The notes: a model not told the origin generated them from the letters alone. A DNA stretch of 64,000 nt from Mucilaginibacter aquariorum (GCF_024498135.1 NZ_JANHOH010000001.1:1302001-1366000); one strand, 5' to 3'; shown: positions 25,155-34,183, numbered from the stretch's first letter. Program-made: numbers and translations.

Positions 25155-25759
25155 TAGTTTAATTCTGCGGATAAACTGTTTACCCAGTCCTTAAATAGCC
25201 GCGTTTCCATATCAACAGATTTTTGCGCGTGGCTTTCCCAATCGGGCGAAAATTGTTTTAACTGGTTTATCATTTCTTCCAGGTGGCCCTCTTCTTCTAA
25301 TATGATAGATTTTACATTCACCTTGCTTCCCGCCTCGTCAAGCGCGTCCTGGTAAATCGGGTACAATTCATCGGCACGAACTTCTATTGCATAGGTTACC
25401 AGCAGGTAAGCCGCAAAGCGCAGTTCGGCACCTGTTAAATGCAATTCTTTTTTTAGGTAACGGCAAACATCGATATCTAACTGATTCAAATAATATTTGC
25501 TAAACGCCGGTGCTATCAGGTATTGCGAAGAATACGTTGGCAATTCCTTTCCTGTTTTTTCTATTTGTTTTTTAAGATAGAAAGCATGGCGATGCTCTTC
25601 GGCAGCATGCTTTAAAATAATATAGGTAACTGTTGCCGGGTCTTCACTGGCCGATATCTTGCGGGCGCCCGTATTTTCCATTAACGATAGCGTATTTAAC
25701 CAGCGCGCGTGCAGCTGGTTATCGGCAATTATTTTAGGTAATATTGTGTTTAGTTCCAT
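25154..25759 (-). CDS. Ferritin-like diiron protein in the bioA operon
   Basis: The 201-residue, fully helical protein has the spacing of a ferritin-like four-helix diiron site: Glu28 in helix 1, Glu55-x-x-His58 (EEHRH) in helix 2, Glu126 (or Glu131) in AIEVRADELY in helix 3, and Glu156-x-x-His159 (EEEGH) in helix 4. This is the E, ExxH, E, ExxH arrangement of oxygenases and rubrerythrin-like proteins. It has no signal peptide. It begins 3 bases after bioA ends, so translation is probably coupled. The chemistry is unknown to me; the position hints at biotin metabolism or at iron/oxygen handling beside it, but that is inference. Confidence 0.8.
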   Translation of the reverse strand: MELNTILPKIIADNQLHARWLNTLSLMENTGARKISASEDPATVTYIILKHAAEEHRHAFYLKKQIEKTGKELPTYSSQYLIAPAFSKYYLNQLDIDVCRYLKKELHLTGAELRFAAYLLVTYAIEVRADELYPIYQDALDEAGSKVNVKSIILEEEGHLEEMINQLKQFSPDWESHAQKSVDMETRLFKDWVNSLSAELN

Positions 25760-25762
25760 AGT

Positions 25763-27028
25763 TCAGATCTCATTGAGGGCTTGCTCAATAGTAGCGTAAA
25801 TGTAGTCGAGTTCGTGGTCAGTAATGCAATATGGGGGTAAAATGTAAATAATGTTACCCAAAGGCCTTAAAATGATGCCGGCATTTAAAAAGTAATGGTA
25901 AAGTTTATCGCGTAAGCAGCTAAAATAGGAAGTATTGTTACCCGTTTCCCATTCCAGGGCCAGTATAGTTCCGGTTTGGCGGGTTGCTTTTAAGGATCTG
26001 TGCCCTTTAACTTTCTTTGCAAATGCTGCATGTTTGGCAACAATACGATCTATATTTTGTTGGGTAGATGCTTCCAGGAACAAGTCCAGACTTGCCAATG
26101 CTGCAGCGCAGGCTACCGGGTTAGCGGTATAAGAGTGGCCATGGAACAGGGTCTTCATTTTATCGTCAGATAAAAAAGCATCGTAAATATCCTGGGTACA
26201 GGTAGTAAGCCCGAAGGCCATGGTGCCACCTGTTAAGCCTTTAGAGAAGCACATAATATCCGGCTGGGTTTCTACATGGTTGCAGGCAAATGCTTTACCT
26301 GTACGCCCGAAACCGGTAAATACTTCATCGGCAATAAGTAGTACCCCCTCGGTACGGCAATGTGCCATAAGCTCGTCTAAATATCTGGCTTCGTACATGA
26401 TCATCCCTGCCGAACCCTGAACCAAAGGCTCAAATATAAATGACGAGATCTGAGATTTGAGACCTGAGATCTGAGACTTTAATGCCTCTATATTATTAGC
26501 ATTAGGCAGATCAATAAACTCAACCTCAAATAATAAACTATCAAAAGCCGCTGTAAAAGCACTTCTGCCGCTTACCGACATGGCCCCGAAAGTATCACCG
26601 TGATAGGCGTTCTTAAATGCTATTATTTTGGTACGCTGCTCACCTTTGTTATGCCAGTATTGCAGGCACATTTTTATAGCAACCTCTACCGCGGTTGAAC
26701 CATTGTCGGAATAAAAGGCTTTGGCTTGATTAGACGGAAGTATAGCCAATAAACGTTCGGCCAGCTCAACGGCGCCAGGATGCGTAAAACCCGCGAATAT
26801 GGCATGCTCTAATTGTAATAGCTGTTCCGCAATTTTTTTAGCAATGTATGGATGCGAGTGCCCGTGGATATTAACCCACCATGAAGAAATGGCATCTATA
26901 TATTTTTTTCCATCCTCAGCATATAAACAAGTGCCTTCGCCCCTAACTATAGGTATTGGCGGCTGGGCCGTTTTCATTTGTGTGTAAGGGTGCCATATTA
27001 CCTGTAAATCGCGTTCAACTAAGCTCAT
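25763..27028 (-). CDS. bioA: Adenosylmethionine-8-amino-7-oxononanoate aminotransferase
   Basis: BioA makes 7,8-diaminopelargonate in biotin synthesis, using S-adenosylmethionine as amino donor and PLP as cofactor. The 421-residue fold type I aminotransferase shows IWHPYTQM, SSWWVNIHGHSHP, the PLP-phosphate region SDNGSTAVEVAIKM, the ADEVFTGFGRTG motif and the Schiff-base lysine in CFSKGLTGG. An oddity is residues about 183-195 (LKSQISGLKSQISS), encoded by a low-complexity DNA repeat at 26444-26478. No other bio genes are in the window. It overlaps the upstream Nudix gene by 4 bases and is followed by the ferritin-like gene. Confidence 0.96.
   Translation of the reverse strand: MSLVERDLQVIWHPYTQMKTAQPPIPIVRGEGTCLYAEDGKKYIDAISSWWVNIHGHSHPYIAKKIAEQLLQLEHAIFAGFTHPGAVELAERLLAILPSNQAKAFYSDNGSTAVEVAIKMCLQYWHNKGEQRTKIIAFKNAYHGDTFGAMSVSGRSAFTAAFDSLLFEVEFIDLPNANNIEALKSQISGLKSQISSFIFEPLVQGSAGMIMYEARYLDELMAHCRTEGVLLIADEVFTGFGRTGKAFACNHVETQPDIMCFSKGLTGGTMAFGLTTCTQDIYDAFLSDDKMKTLFHGHSYTANPVACAAALASLDLFLEASTQQNIDRIVAKHAAFAKKVKGHRSLKATRQTGTILALEWETGNNTSYFSCLRDKLYHYFLNAGIILRPLGNIIYILPPYCITDHELDYIYATIEQALNEI
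26444..26478. repeat. GAGATCTGAGATTTGAGA-type repeat inside bioA
   Basis: Near-tandem units of about 15 bases built from GAGATCTGAGA and TTTGAGACC lie in frame in the bioA coding region. The same type of low-complexity sequence is common as an intergenic repeat in this bacterial group (from memory). The insertion adds a repeated LKSQIS peptide without breaking the frame. Confidence 0.6.
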
Positions 27029-27471
27029 ATTGTTTTAAGTAAAAGGTCAGCAACATATTGGTCTGTAGGAAAGGTAAAAGCATCTACAGTAAGTTCACTT
27101 AAGTTTACCCAACGGAAAGATTGTAAAACATTACCCTCGCCATCAAAATCAAACACAATGGTTTTGGTAGTGAACCGCAGATCAGATACCGCTTTTACCA
27201 GGTAATAAACGCTGATGATCTGCGAATCGTTAAAGGCCGATTTAACAAAGAAATCTGTGGTGTAAAAATGGCTTATTACTTCAACTTCGGTATTGCATTC
27301 CTCTACAAACTCGCGCTTAAGCCCTTCAATTAATCCTTCGCCATATTCTAAACCACCACCGGGGAACTTAGTGAATTGAATACCATACTCTTGCTCATCG
27401 CTGATCAACACTTCATTTTTATCGTTTATCAGCAAGCCATAAACACGTACGTTGAAAAACTTTTTACTCAT
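27025..27471 (-). CDS. Nudix hydrolase
   Basis: The 148-residue Nudix protein hydrolyses a nucleoside diphosphate linked to another moiety. The Nudix box runs through GGGLEYGEGLIEGLKREF and VEECN. It fits Gx5Ex7REUxEExG except that the last Gly is Asn; the metal-binding REF-x-EE glutamates are intact. The N-terminal strand VRVYGLLINDKNEVLISDE is typical. It overlaps bioA by ATGA and the upstream CDF transporter by 8 bases, so it is in the middle of a four-gene operon. Substrate unknown. Confidence 0.92.
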   Translation of the reverse strand: MSKKFFNVRVYGLLINDKNEVLISDEQEYGIQFTKFPGGGLEYGEGLIEGLKREFVEECNTEVEVISHFYTTDFFVKSAFNDSQIISVYYLVKAVSDLRFTTKTIVFDFDGEGNVLQSFRWVNLSELTVDAFTFPTDQYVADLLLKTI

Positions 27472-28462
27472 AATGTTTTTTATTGCGCATTACCTTATCC
27501 ATCGTCCACGGAATATCCTCTCTTTTTGCCTCACTCCTGATGGGGCAGTTAGGCATGCTGCAGTAGTGGCAGCAATACGGCAGGCATGGGTCTGTATGGA
27601 TAAAAAATTCGGTTACTATTCCCGCGTTTTTATTTACCAGTTTTTCAACCAGTTTTACTTCTTCATGTACCCGGTTAAGATCGAAATAGTTGGGCAGCGT
27701 AAGGTGGCAATCAATATGTAATTCGTTACCATACTTTTGCGCGCGCAGGTTATGAATATCTATCCATTCGTCGCGGCGTTGTTCCCCTAAAACTTTTACC
27801 ACGTTACTAATAATGATAAAATCGGTTTCATCCATTAATCCGGCCACCGAACGGCGGATCAGCTTGTAACCGGTATATAAAATGTACAAACCTACCAATA
27901 TAGATAGTGCGCTATCCAGCCATAATATTTTGGTGAAATGTATGAGCAGCAAACCAATAACCAGCCCGCAGCTGGTAATCATATCGGTGAGCAAATGCCT
28001 GCCATCGGCTTCAATGGTGATAGATGGCAATATTTTGCCTTTATTGATCATGTAAAAGCCCAGCAATCCGTTTATTACACCCGTTGTACCAATAATAACC
28101 GCTCCCAGCAGCAGGTCATGAATAACCTCGGGATAGAAAATGCTGTAGGTTGATTTAATGATGATAATAAAACCGGCAATCCCTATCAGCGCCCCTTCTA
28201 TAAACACCGAGAAATACTCTACCTTACCGTGCCCATACGGATGGTTCTCATCCCGCGGTTGCGATGCCAGATAGATGCTAAAGAACGCAAAGGAGCTGGC
28301 AACCACGTTAACAATACTTTCGGCAGCATCGGTCAGTACAAAATTGGAGTTGGTTAAAAAATAGGCGCCAAATTTCATTACCATCAGCACAGCGCCGGTA
28401 ATTAGCGATATCAGTATTATCCTTTTTTGTTCCTTCAAAACCAACCCTTTTAGAGAGGCCAA
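27464..28462 (-). CDS. Cation diffusion facilitator family transporter
   Basis: The 332-residue CDF (Zn2+/Fe2+/Mn2+) efflux protein has six membrane helices. The membrane metal-site residues are visible in LTDAAESIVNVVAS (helix 2) and HLLTDMITS (helix 5). The loop QPRDENHPYGHGKVEYF is typical, and a cytoplasmic ferredoxin-like domain contains IHNLRAQKYGNELHIDCHLTLP. The C-terminus has a Cys cluster (PCLPYCCHYCSMPNCP, about 293-307) that could bind metal. The start codon is TTG (28460-28462): no in-frame ATG precedes the first helix, and MASLKG-LVLKEQ matches family N-termini. It opens the operon with Nudix, bioA and the diiron gene. Confidence 0.93.
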   Translation of the reverse strand: MASLKGLVLKEQKRIILISLITGAVLMVMKFGAYFLTNSNFVLTDAAESIVNVVASSFAFFSIYLASQPRDENHPYGHGKVEYFSVFIEGALIGIAGFIIIIKSTYSIFYPEVIHDLLLGAVIIGTTGVINGLLGFYMINKGKILPSITIEADGRHLLTDMITSCGLVIGLLLIHFTKILWLDSALSILVGLYILYTGYKLIRRSVAGLMDETDFIIISNVVKVLGEQRRDEWIDIHNLRAQKYGNELHIDCHLTLPNYFDLNRVHEEVKLVEKLVNKNAGIVTEFFIHTDPCLPYCCHYCSMPNCPIRSEAKREDIPWTMDKVMRNKKHYE

Positions 28463-28464
28463 AC

Positions 28465-28701
28465 TTACGGAAATTTAGCTTTGGCATTTTGTAAAAAGTA
28501 TAACATATCGCTCTGGGTATAGTTGTAAACCCGCGTTAGGAATTGAAGCGGATACCGGCCTGTGATTAATGCCTGCGCAGTATGAGCGTAAAGCCCGGCC
28601 GCAGGCAACGCCCATTGCAACACTTTTATTAATCTATTGTCAATTATTAAGCATTGATTTATAGATTCTTCCTTTTCAACATAATGACCAAATCTGTGCA
28701 A
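28465..28701 (-). CDS. Doubtful small ORF upstream of the CDF gene
   Basis: A 78-codon frame ends 2 bases before the TTG start of the CDF gene on the same strand. The peptide has no signal peptide or motif I know, and its last 15 residues (MLYFLQNAKAKFP) have ordinary composition. It crosses the region where the promoter of the divergent aminotransferase (28712-28719) begins. It could be a small real gene in the operon or chance; I lean to chance. Confidence 0.25.
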   Translation of the reverse strand: MHRFGHYVEKEESINQCLIIDNRLIKVLQWALPAAGLYAHTAQALITGRYPLQFLTRVYNYTQSDMLYFLQNAKAKFP

Positions 28702-28711
28702 ACAAATTTTC

Positions 28712-28719
28712 TATATTTG
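28712..28719 (+). promoter_or_regulatory. -7 element (TATATTTG) for the aminotransferase
   Basis: An exact TAnnTTTG match ends 20 bases before the ATG at 28740. No -33 TTTG at normal spacing was found. Confidence 0.55.
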
Positions 28720-28739
28720 CCGCAATAAGACAACAATAT

Positions 28740-29933
28740 ATGAGCGCATTAAGTAACAGGATAAATAACCTGTCAGAATCCCAGACCATTAAGATGGCTA
28801 AAATGGGCCGCGAATTGGCTGCTAAAGGTGTAGATGTAATAAGCCTTAGCTTTGGCGAGCCCGATTTTCATACCCCTGAACATATTAAGGAGGCCGCTAA
28901 AACGGCCATGGATAAAAACTTTACTTACTATACCCCTGTTGCCGGCTACCCAGACCTGCGCAAGGCTGTTGTAGGTAAACTAAAGACAGAAAACAACCTG
29001 GATTATACTGATAGCCAAATTGTGGTTTCTACCGGCGCTAAACAAGCTATTGCTAACGCGGTATTATGTTTGGTAAATCCGGGCGAAGAAGTTATTATCC
29101 CTACCCCTTACTGGGTTTCGTACTCTGAAGTGGTGAAGCTTGCCGAAGGCGTAAGTGTTTTCATCGACACTACTGTTGAAAATAACTTTAAAATTACTGC
29201 CGAACAATTAGAAGCAGCCATTACGCCTAAAACTAAATTGTTCATGTTCTCATCGCCGTGTAACCCTACAGGCAGTGTTTACAGCAAAGAAGAATTGGAA
29301 AGCCTGGCTAAGGTTTTTGAAAAATATCCAAATATTTATATCCTGAGCGATGAGATCTATGAACACATTAACTTTATAGGCGGACACGAATCTATCGCTC
29401 AGTTTGACAGCATTAAGGACCGTGTGGTTATCATCAACGGATGGTCGAAGGCTTTTGCCATGACCGGCTGGAGAATTGGTTACACCGCATCTAACAGCGA
29501 AATTGCCGCTGCTTGCGATAAAATGCAGGGACAAATAACTTCCGGTACTTGCTCTATTACCCAAAAAGCGGGTGTTGCCGCTTATACGGGTGGTTTAGAA
29601 ACGGTATTGCAAATGCGCGACCAGTTCCAGAAACGCCGCGACCTTGTTTACGGCTTATTAAAAGATATCCCGGGCATTACAGTGAATCTTCCTGATGGCG
29701 CGTTCTATTTCTTCCCTAATGTTACTTCGTTCTTCGGTAAAAGCTATAATGGTAAAACCATTAACGACTCTGACGAGCTAAGCATTTTCTTACTGGAAGA
29801 AGCGCATGTTGCCACGGTTGGCGGTGATTCTTTCGGTGATAAAAAATCAATTCGCATATCATATGCTGCTGCCGAAGATAAATTGGTAGAAGCTATGAAA
29901 AGGATCAAAGCTGCGCTTGGCAAATTAGTATAA
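28740..29933 (+). CDS. Class I aspartate aminotransferase-like enzyme
   Basis: The 397-residue PLP-dependent fold type I enzyme is of the AspC-like Ib subgroup. It converts aspartate and 2-oxoglutarate to oxaloacetate and glutamate, or acts on other substrates in that group. Motifs seen are ISLSFGEPDFHTPEHI, YTPVAGYPDLRKAV, VSTGAKQAIANAV, FSSPCNPTGSVY, LSDEIYEHI, the Schiff-base lysine in INGWSKAFAMTGWRIGY, and the substrate-arginine region at RISYAAAEDKL. The start is fixed by the promoter 20 bases upstream. It is monocistronic: a repeat and a terminator follow. Exact specificity cannot be read from sequence. Confidence 0.94.
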   Translation: MSALSNRINNLSESQTIKMAKMGRELAAKGVDVISLSFGEPDFHTPEHIKEAAKTAMDKNFTYYTPVAGYPDLRKAVVGKLKTENNLDYTDSQIVVSTGAKQAIANAVLCLVNPGEEVIIPTPYWVSYSEVVKLAEGVSVFIDTTVENNFKITAEQLEAAITPKTKLFMFSSPCNPTGSVYSKEELESLAKVFEKYPNIYILSDEIYEHINFIGGHESIAQFDSIKDRVVIINGWSKAFAMTGWRIGYTASNSEIAAACDKMQGQITSGTCSITQKAGVAAYTGGLETVLQMRDQFQKRRDLVYGLLKDIPGITVNLPDGAFYFFPNVTSFFGKSYNGKTINDSDELSIFLLEEAHVATVGGDSFGDKKSIRISYAAAEDKLVEAMKRIKAALGKLV

Positions 29934-29943
29934 TACCAAGTAG

Positions 29944-30001
29944 TCATCCTGAGCCTGTCGAAGGGTAGTTCGCTAATGGTTCGACAAGCTCACCATGACA
30001 G
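29944..30001. repeat. Dispersed palindromic repeat, copy A
   Basis: This copy has the imperfect palindrome with arms TCATCCTGAGCCTGTCGAAG and GTTCGACAAGCTCACCATGA. A second copy in opposite orientation is at 50975-51036 and shares a 24-base stretch exactly. It sits just after the aminotransferase stop and before its terminator. Confidence 0.8.
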
Positions 30002-30012
30002 CATAAAACATA

Positions 30013-30048
30013 AAAAAGCCCCTTGTCAAAATTGACAAGGGGCTTTTT
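30013..30048. terminator. Strong terminator between the aminotransferase and the facing barrel gene
   Basis: A 17-bp perfect stem (30013-30029 with 30032-30048) with a 2-base spacer; poly-A on the left arm and poly-T on the right arm make it work on both strands. The facing gene ends 26 bases later. Confidence 0.9.
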
Positions 30049-30073
30049 GTTAAGTAAAATTTTGGTCTATAAA

Positions 30074-30631
30074 TTACAATCCGAAACCGTAAGCTAAACG
30101 TAAACCTACTGCACCAAAGTTATTGCTTTGACCTGAGTAGTTTTCATAACGCACACCTACATCCCATGATTGATTAGCCCAACCTATACCTGGTGATGCC
30201 AATAGTTTGGTGTTAGTATGGAAATCTGGTCCGTCTTTTACTTCACCAAAGCCTGAAGTTTCGAAAGCAGCACCTATTTCACCACTTACATAAACGTTTT
30301 GGCCCAGGAAAGCTTTAATACCTGCTTTAACCGGAACCATACCATAAGATTTGGTTTTTACACCTGAGTTACCTAATTCTTTACCAAAATAATTTAAGTA
30401 ACCCGATGTTAAAGTAAGGCCAATGTTATCTGCTACACCAAACTGTAACCGTGGTGTGATACCCACGCCTACATTAGATATGTCGTGCAGGTTACCTGTT
30501 GGTAACAAACCTTCTACTCCTATTCCAAAGCGTACACCTTTACCACTTATAGTTTGTGCGTTTACATTAGTTCCTACGAATATAGCGGCTGCTGTAAATG
30601 CTGCGGCTACTAATTTTGTCATTCTTTTCAT
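30074..30631 (-). CDS. Outer-membrane beta-barrel protein
   Basis: The 185-residue protein has a signal peptide (MKRMTKLVAAAFTAAAIFVGTNVNAQ). A small beta-barrel follows, made of alternating strands such as GVRFGIGVEGLLPTG, GITPRLQFGVADNIGLTLTSGYL and WDVGVRYENYSGQ, and it ends in LRLAYGFGL. It resembles OmpA-like/OmpW-size eight-stranded porin domains. I chose the ATG at 30631, which opens the signal peptide; an upstream ATG at 30676 adds 15 unlikely residues. Function unknown; probably a structural or adhesion barrel. Confidence 0.85.
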   Translation of the reverse strand: MKRMTKLVAAAFTAAAIFVGTNVNAQTISGKGVRFGIGVEGLLPTGNLHDISNVGVGITPRLQFGVADNIGLTLTSGYLNYFGKELGNSGVKTKSYGMVPVKAGIKAFLGQNVYVSGEIGAAFETSGFGEVKDGPDFHTNTKLLASPGIGWANQSWDVGVRYENYSGQSNNFGAVGLRLAYGFGL

Positions 30632-31003
30632 TGTTGTGTTTTTAGTAATACAAATATTAATTGTAATACACCCCACTAATCAAATACTTTGCCACAGCGG
30701 TGTATTCTGTACAAATAATAGTAACAAAATGAAAAAAAATGTGTGTTTTATAACCGTTAAAGCCATTTATACACTGATAATCAATATGGTCGCTGCATTA
30801 TTTGTAAATGAGTAATTGGTTTAATTTAATATATCGTTATAATCGGCATCAGCTGATTTACGTGTTTGATTAACTACAAAAGTGTATGGTGTTATATATA
30901 TAACAGTTGTTGTAACAGTTAAATTTTCATGTGTATTTCATGCCACTATAGCCTGTATAACTGTATTAAAACAAAAAAGCCCCTTAAAAAGGAGCTTTTC
31001 ATA
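30632..31003. other. Intergenic region, no gene
   Basis: These 372 AT-rich bases hold the promoter side of the barrel gene and the 3' end of the RND operon. Apart from the hairpin at 30973-30999 I see no structure or ORF worth calling. Confidence 0.5.
30973..30999 (-). terminator. Terminator of the RND efflux operon
   Basis: An 11-bp stem with one C-A mismatch (30975-30985 with 30989-30999) is followed on the minus strand by a run of Ts (complement of 30973-30978). It lies 5 bases past the pump gene stop. Confidence 0.7.
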
Positions 31004-34000
31004 TTATACTTCCGGATCAATTTCCGGGTCGGGTTTATAATTTTTCTCCATTTCGGCAAGTTTAGCTTCACCGAAGGAGTATTTTGTAATTATATAGTAG
31101 AGCACCGGCACTATAAATATGGCCAGCGATGTTGCTGCAAGCATACCGCCGAACACTGTCCAGCCAATTGTTTGCCTTGCTTTGGCACCTGCACCCGATG
31201 CTATTACCAATGGTAACACACCTAATATAAATGCCATCGACGTCATGATGATTGGCCTTAAACGAAGCCTTACGGCTTCGAGTGTAGCTTTTTCCAGGTT
31301 CATACCCCTATCCACACGTTCTTTGGCAAACTCCACTATCAAAATGGCGTTCTTAGCGGCCAAACCGATCAGGGTTATCAAACCAATTTGCGCGTATACG
31401 TTATTGGTTAAGCCGGGTTTAAACGTTAGGAACAGTATCGCACCAAATGCACCAAGCGGTACAGCTAACAATACAGAGAACGGCACCGACCAGCTTTCGT
31501 ATAAAGCTGCCAGGAACAGGAATACAAACCCTATTGATAAAGCAAATATGTAAACCGTTTTCGAACCCGATAACAACTCCTCGCGGCTTAAGCCCGAAAA
31601 CTCGTAACCATAACCTTGCGGCAGGGTTTCGGCGGCAACCTCTTTTAGGGCGGTTATAGCGTCGCCGCTACTGTAACCCGGTTTGGTGCTACCGTTAATT
31701 TCTGCCGAACGGAACAAGTTATAGTGCGATATTAATGGCGCGTTCTCTATAACTTTATAACTGGTAAGCGTACTAAGCGGTACCATGGCACCGGCTTCGT
31801 TACGTACAAAATACTGCCCTATGTTTTGGATATTGGTACGGTAGTTTGTATCAGCCTGTGCTACTACCCTAAAGTTACGGCCGTAAACAGTAAAGTCGTT
31901 TATATAAGAACTCCCCATATAGGTTTGCAGGGCATTGTTTACATCAGATATTTTCACACCTAATTTTTTTGCCTTTTCCCTATCTATAGTTAGCTGATAA
32001 GCCGGGGTATGGGCGGTAAAGAAAGAGAATGCTTTTGCAATTTCGGGGCGTTTGTTAACAGCAGTCACAAAATCATTTAACACTTTTTCAAAATTCTTGA
32101 TATCGCCACCGGCCTCTTTTTCTTGTAATATGAACGAGAAACCACCTGTGTTACCTAAACCTGGAATAGCCGGCGGAGAAATTACTACTACGCTTGCCTC
32201 TTTAAACCTTGCCAGTTTACCCTGTATGGTTTTTATAACACCGTCTAACTGGTCTTTTTCGTCTTCACGTTTATCCCAGGGTTTTAACTGTACAAATATG
32301 GTAGCACTGTTAGATTTTGTCGCGAAGTTAACCGCGTTCAATCCGCCCAGCGCCGCGTAATGATTTATGGCCGGTACGCTATCTAACACCGCCATCATCT
32401 CGTGTAATACAGCAACGGTACGTTCTGTTGATGAGCCTTCCGGCAAATCGTAGGTTACGTATACACGGCCTTCATCTTCCAACGGAATAAAGCCTGATGG
32501 TTTTCCCTTAAATAACAGGATAGTACCAATTACTATACAAACCAATATGATAACTATAAACTTAGAATGCTTAATGCCCCTGTCTACCGCGTTACGGTAG
32601 CGGCCGGTTATTCTTTCAAACCATTGATTAAACTTAAAGAAGAGCCTGTTTAATCCGGTTGATTTTTCATCAATTTTATGCGGGCGTAATAATATGGTAC
32701 ACAATGCCGGCGTAAGCGATAGCGCCACAAATGCCGATATCAATACAGATATAGCTATGGTTATAGCAAACTGCTGGTATAAACGGCCAACTATGCCCGG
32801 CACAAACCCCACCGGTACAAATACCGCGGCAAGGATCAATGCTATCGCGATAACCGGTGCGGATATATCACGCATGGCATGTTCAGTGGCCTCTTTTGGC
32901 GACATCCCCTTCTCGTCCATATAATGCTGTACGGCCTCTACTACCACAATGGCATCATCCACCACAATACCAATAGCCAGTACAAAACCAAACAGCGTTA
33001 AGGTATTGATGGTAAACCCAAGCGGTATAAAGAAAATGAAAGTACCAATAATAGATACAGGGATGGCCAACACAGGGATAAGTGTTGTACGCCAGTTTTG
33101 CAGGAATAAAAACACCACTATAATTACCAGTGCAAGGGCAATTACAAGAGTTTCGATCACCTCATGTAAAGATACCTTTACCACAGTAACAGACTCGAAC
33201 GGTACCACAAAATCAATATCCTTAGGGAATGATTTTTTTAGCTCGTTCATTGTAGCGGTAACATTATCAGCAGTTTCGATAGCGTTACTACCGGGCGCCT
33301 GGTATATCAACAGGTACGATGCCCTTTTACCATCAACATACGAATTACCCGCATAGTTAAACTTACCCAGCTCAACGCGTGCTACATCTTTTAAATGCAC
33401 TACCGCGCCGTTATTAGGCTGTGTTTTAACTACAATATTCTCAAATTCAGATTTATCGGTAAGGCGGCCTTTTACAAGCACGGTATACTCAAAGGTTTGC
33501 CCCTTCATTTGCGGGGTTGCGCCTACTGTACCTGCTGCAACCTGCGCGTTTTGTTCCTGTAAGGCGGCAGTAACATCGGCGGCAGTCATATTCAGGGCGG
33601 CCATTTTATCCGGCTTAAGCCAGATACGCATACTAAAATCATCAGCACGGGTAAACACGTCGCCCACACCTTTGGTACGCAGCAAAGCATCTTTTATAAA
33701 TACGTTGGTATAGTTATCTGTAAAGGTAACGTCGTGTGTGCCGTTTGGCGAGAACATGGCCACAAGCATTAATATACTTGGGTTACGTTTACGTACTATC
33801 ATACCCAAACGCTGTACTTCTTGCGGCAAGGTTGGCAGGGCTATACCTACACGGTTCTGCACATCAAGCGCGGCATTATTAATATCGGTACCAACTTCAA
33901 AGTTAACGGTCATGCTCATTTGGCCGTTGCTGGTACTGTTACTTTGCAAATAGGTCATGCCGGGGGTACCGTTCACCTGTACCTCTACCGGTGTGGCAAC

Positions 34001-34183
34001 AGTTTGCTCTACTGTTAAAGCATCAGCACCTGTATAGTTACCGGTTACCTGTACTGTAGGCGGGGTAATTTCCGGGTACTGCCCAATAGGCAGGCTCATT
34101 ATAGCCAAAATTCCAACGATCAGGATAACCAGGGAGATAACAATAGCGGTTACCGGGCGTCGTATAAAAGTATCTGCGATCAT
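31004..34183 (-). CDS. RND multidrug efflux pump (HAE1 family)
   Basis: The 1059-residue inner-membrane pump is of the AcrB/MexB type and exports drugs or lipids with proton coupling. Features: N-terminal helix (FIRRPVTAIVISLVILIVGILAI), the porter domain (GQYPEITPPTVQV), the HAE1 signature GIVVDDAIVVVE in helix 4 with its proton-relay Asp pair, second-half helices (VLLAVPLGAFGAILFL, AKNAILIVEFAKE) and ending PVLYYII. It is the third gene of the operon TolC, adaptor, pump, so a full tripartite system is encoded. The substrate cannot be predicted. Confidence 0.96.
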   Translation of the reverse strand: MIADTFIRRPVTAIVISLVILIVGILAIMSLPIGQYPEITPPTVQVTGNYTGADALTVEQTVATPVEVQVNGTPGMTYLQSNSTSNGQMSMTVNFEVGTDINNAALDVQNRVGIALPTLPQEVQRLGMIVRKRNPSILMLVAMFSPNGTHDVTFTDNYTNVFIKDALLRTKGVGDVFTRADDFSMRIWLKPDKMAALNMTAADVTAALQEQNAQVAAGTVGATPQMKGQTFEYTVLVKGRLTDKSEFENIVVKTQPNNGAVVHLKDVARVELGKFNYAGNSYVDGKRASYLLIYQAPGSNAIETADNVTATMNELKKSFPKDIDFVVPFESVTVVKVSLHEVIETLVIALALVIIVVFLFLQNWRTTLIPVLAIPVSIIGTFIFFIPLGFTINTLTLFGFVLAIGIVVDDAIVVVEAVQHYMDEKGMSPKEATEHAMRDISAPVIAIALILAAVFVPVGFVPGIVGRLYQQFAITIAISVLISAFVALSLTPALCTILLRPHKIDEKSTGLNRLFFKFNQWFERITGRYRNAVDRGIKHSKFIVIILVCIVIGTILLFKGKPSGFIPLEDEGRVYVTYDLPEGSSTERTVAVLHEMMAVLDSVPAINHYAALGGLNAVNFATKSNSATIFVQLKPWDKREDEKDQLDGVIKTIQGKLARFKEASVVVISPPAIPGLGNTGGFSFILQEKEAGGDIKNFEKVLNDFVTAVNKRPEIAKAFSFFTAHTPAYQLTIDREKAKKLGVKISDVNNALQTYMGSSYINDFTVYGRNFRVVAQADTNYRTNIQNIGQYFVRNEAGAMVPLSTLTSYKVIENAPLISHYNLFRSAEINGSTKPGYSSGDAITALKEVAAETLPQGYGYEFSGLSREELLSGSKTVYIFALSIGFVFLFLAALYESWSVPFSVLLAVPLGAFGAILFLTFKPGLTNNVYAQIGLITLIGLAAKNAILIVEFAKERVDRGMNLEKATLEAVRLRLRPIIMTSMAFILGVLPLVIASGAGAKARQTIGWTVFGGMLAATSLAIFIVPVLYYIITKYSFGEAKLAEMEKNYKPDPEIDPEV

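Noticed and set aside
28465..28701. Small ORF before the CDF gene as a confident gene
   Set aside because: No motif and overlap with promoter DNA; listed only at low confidence.
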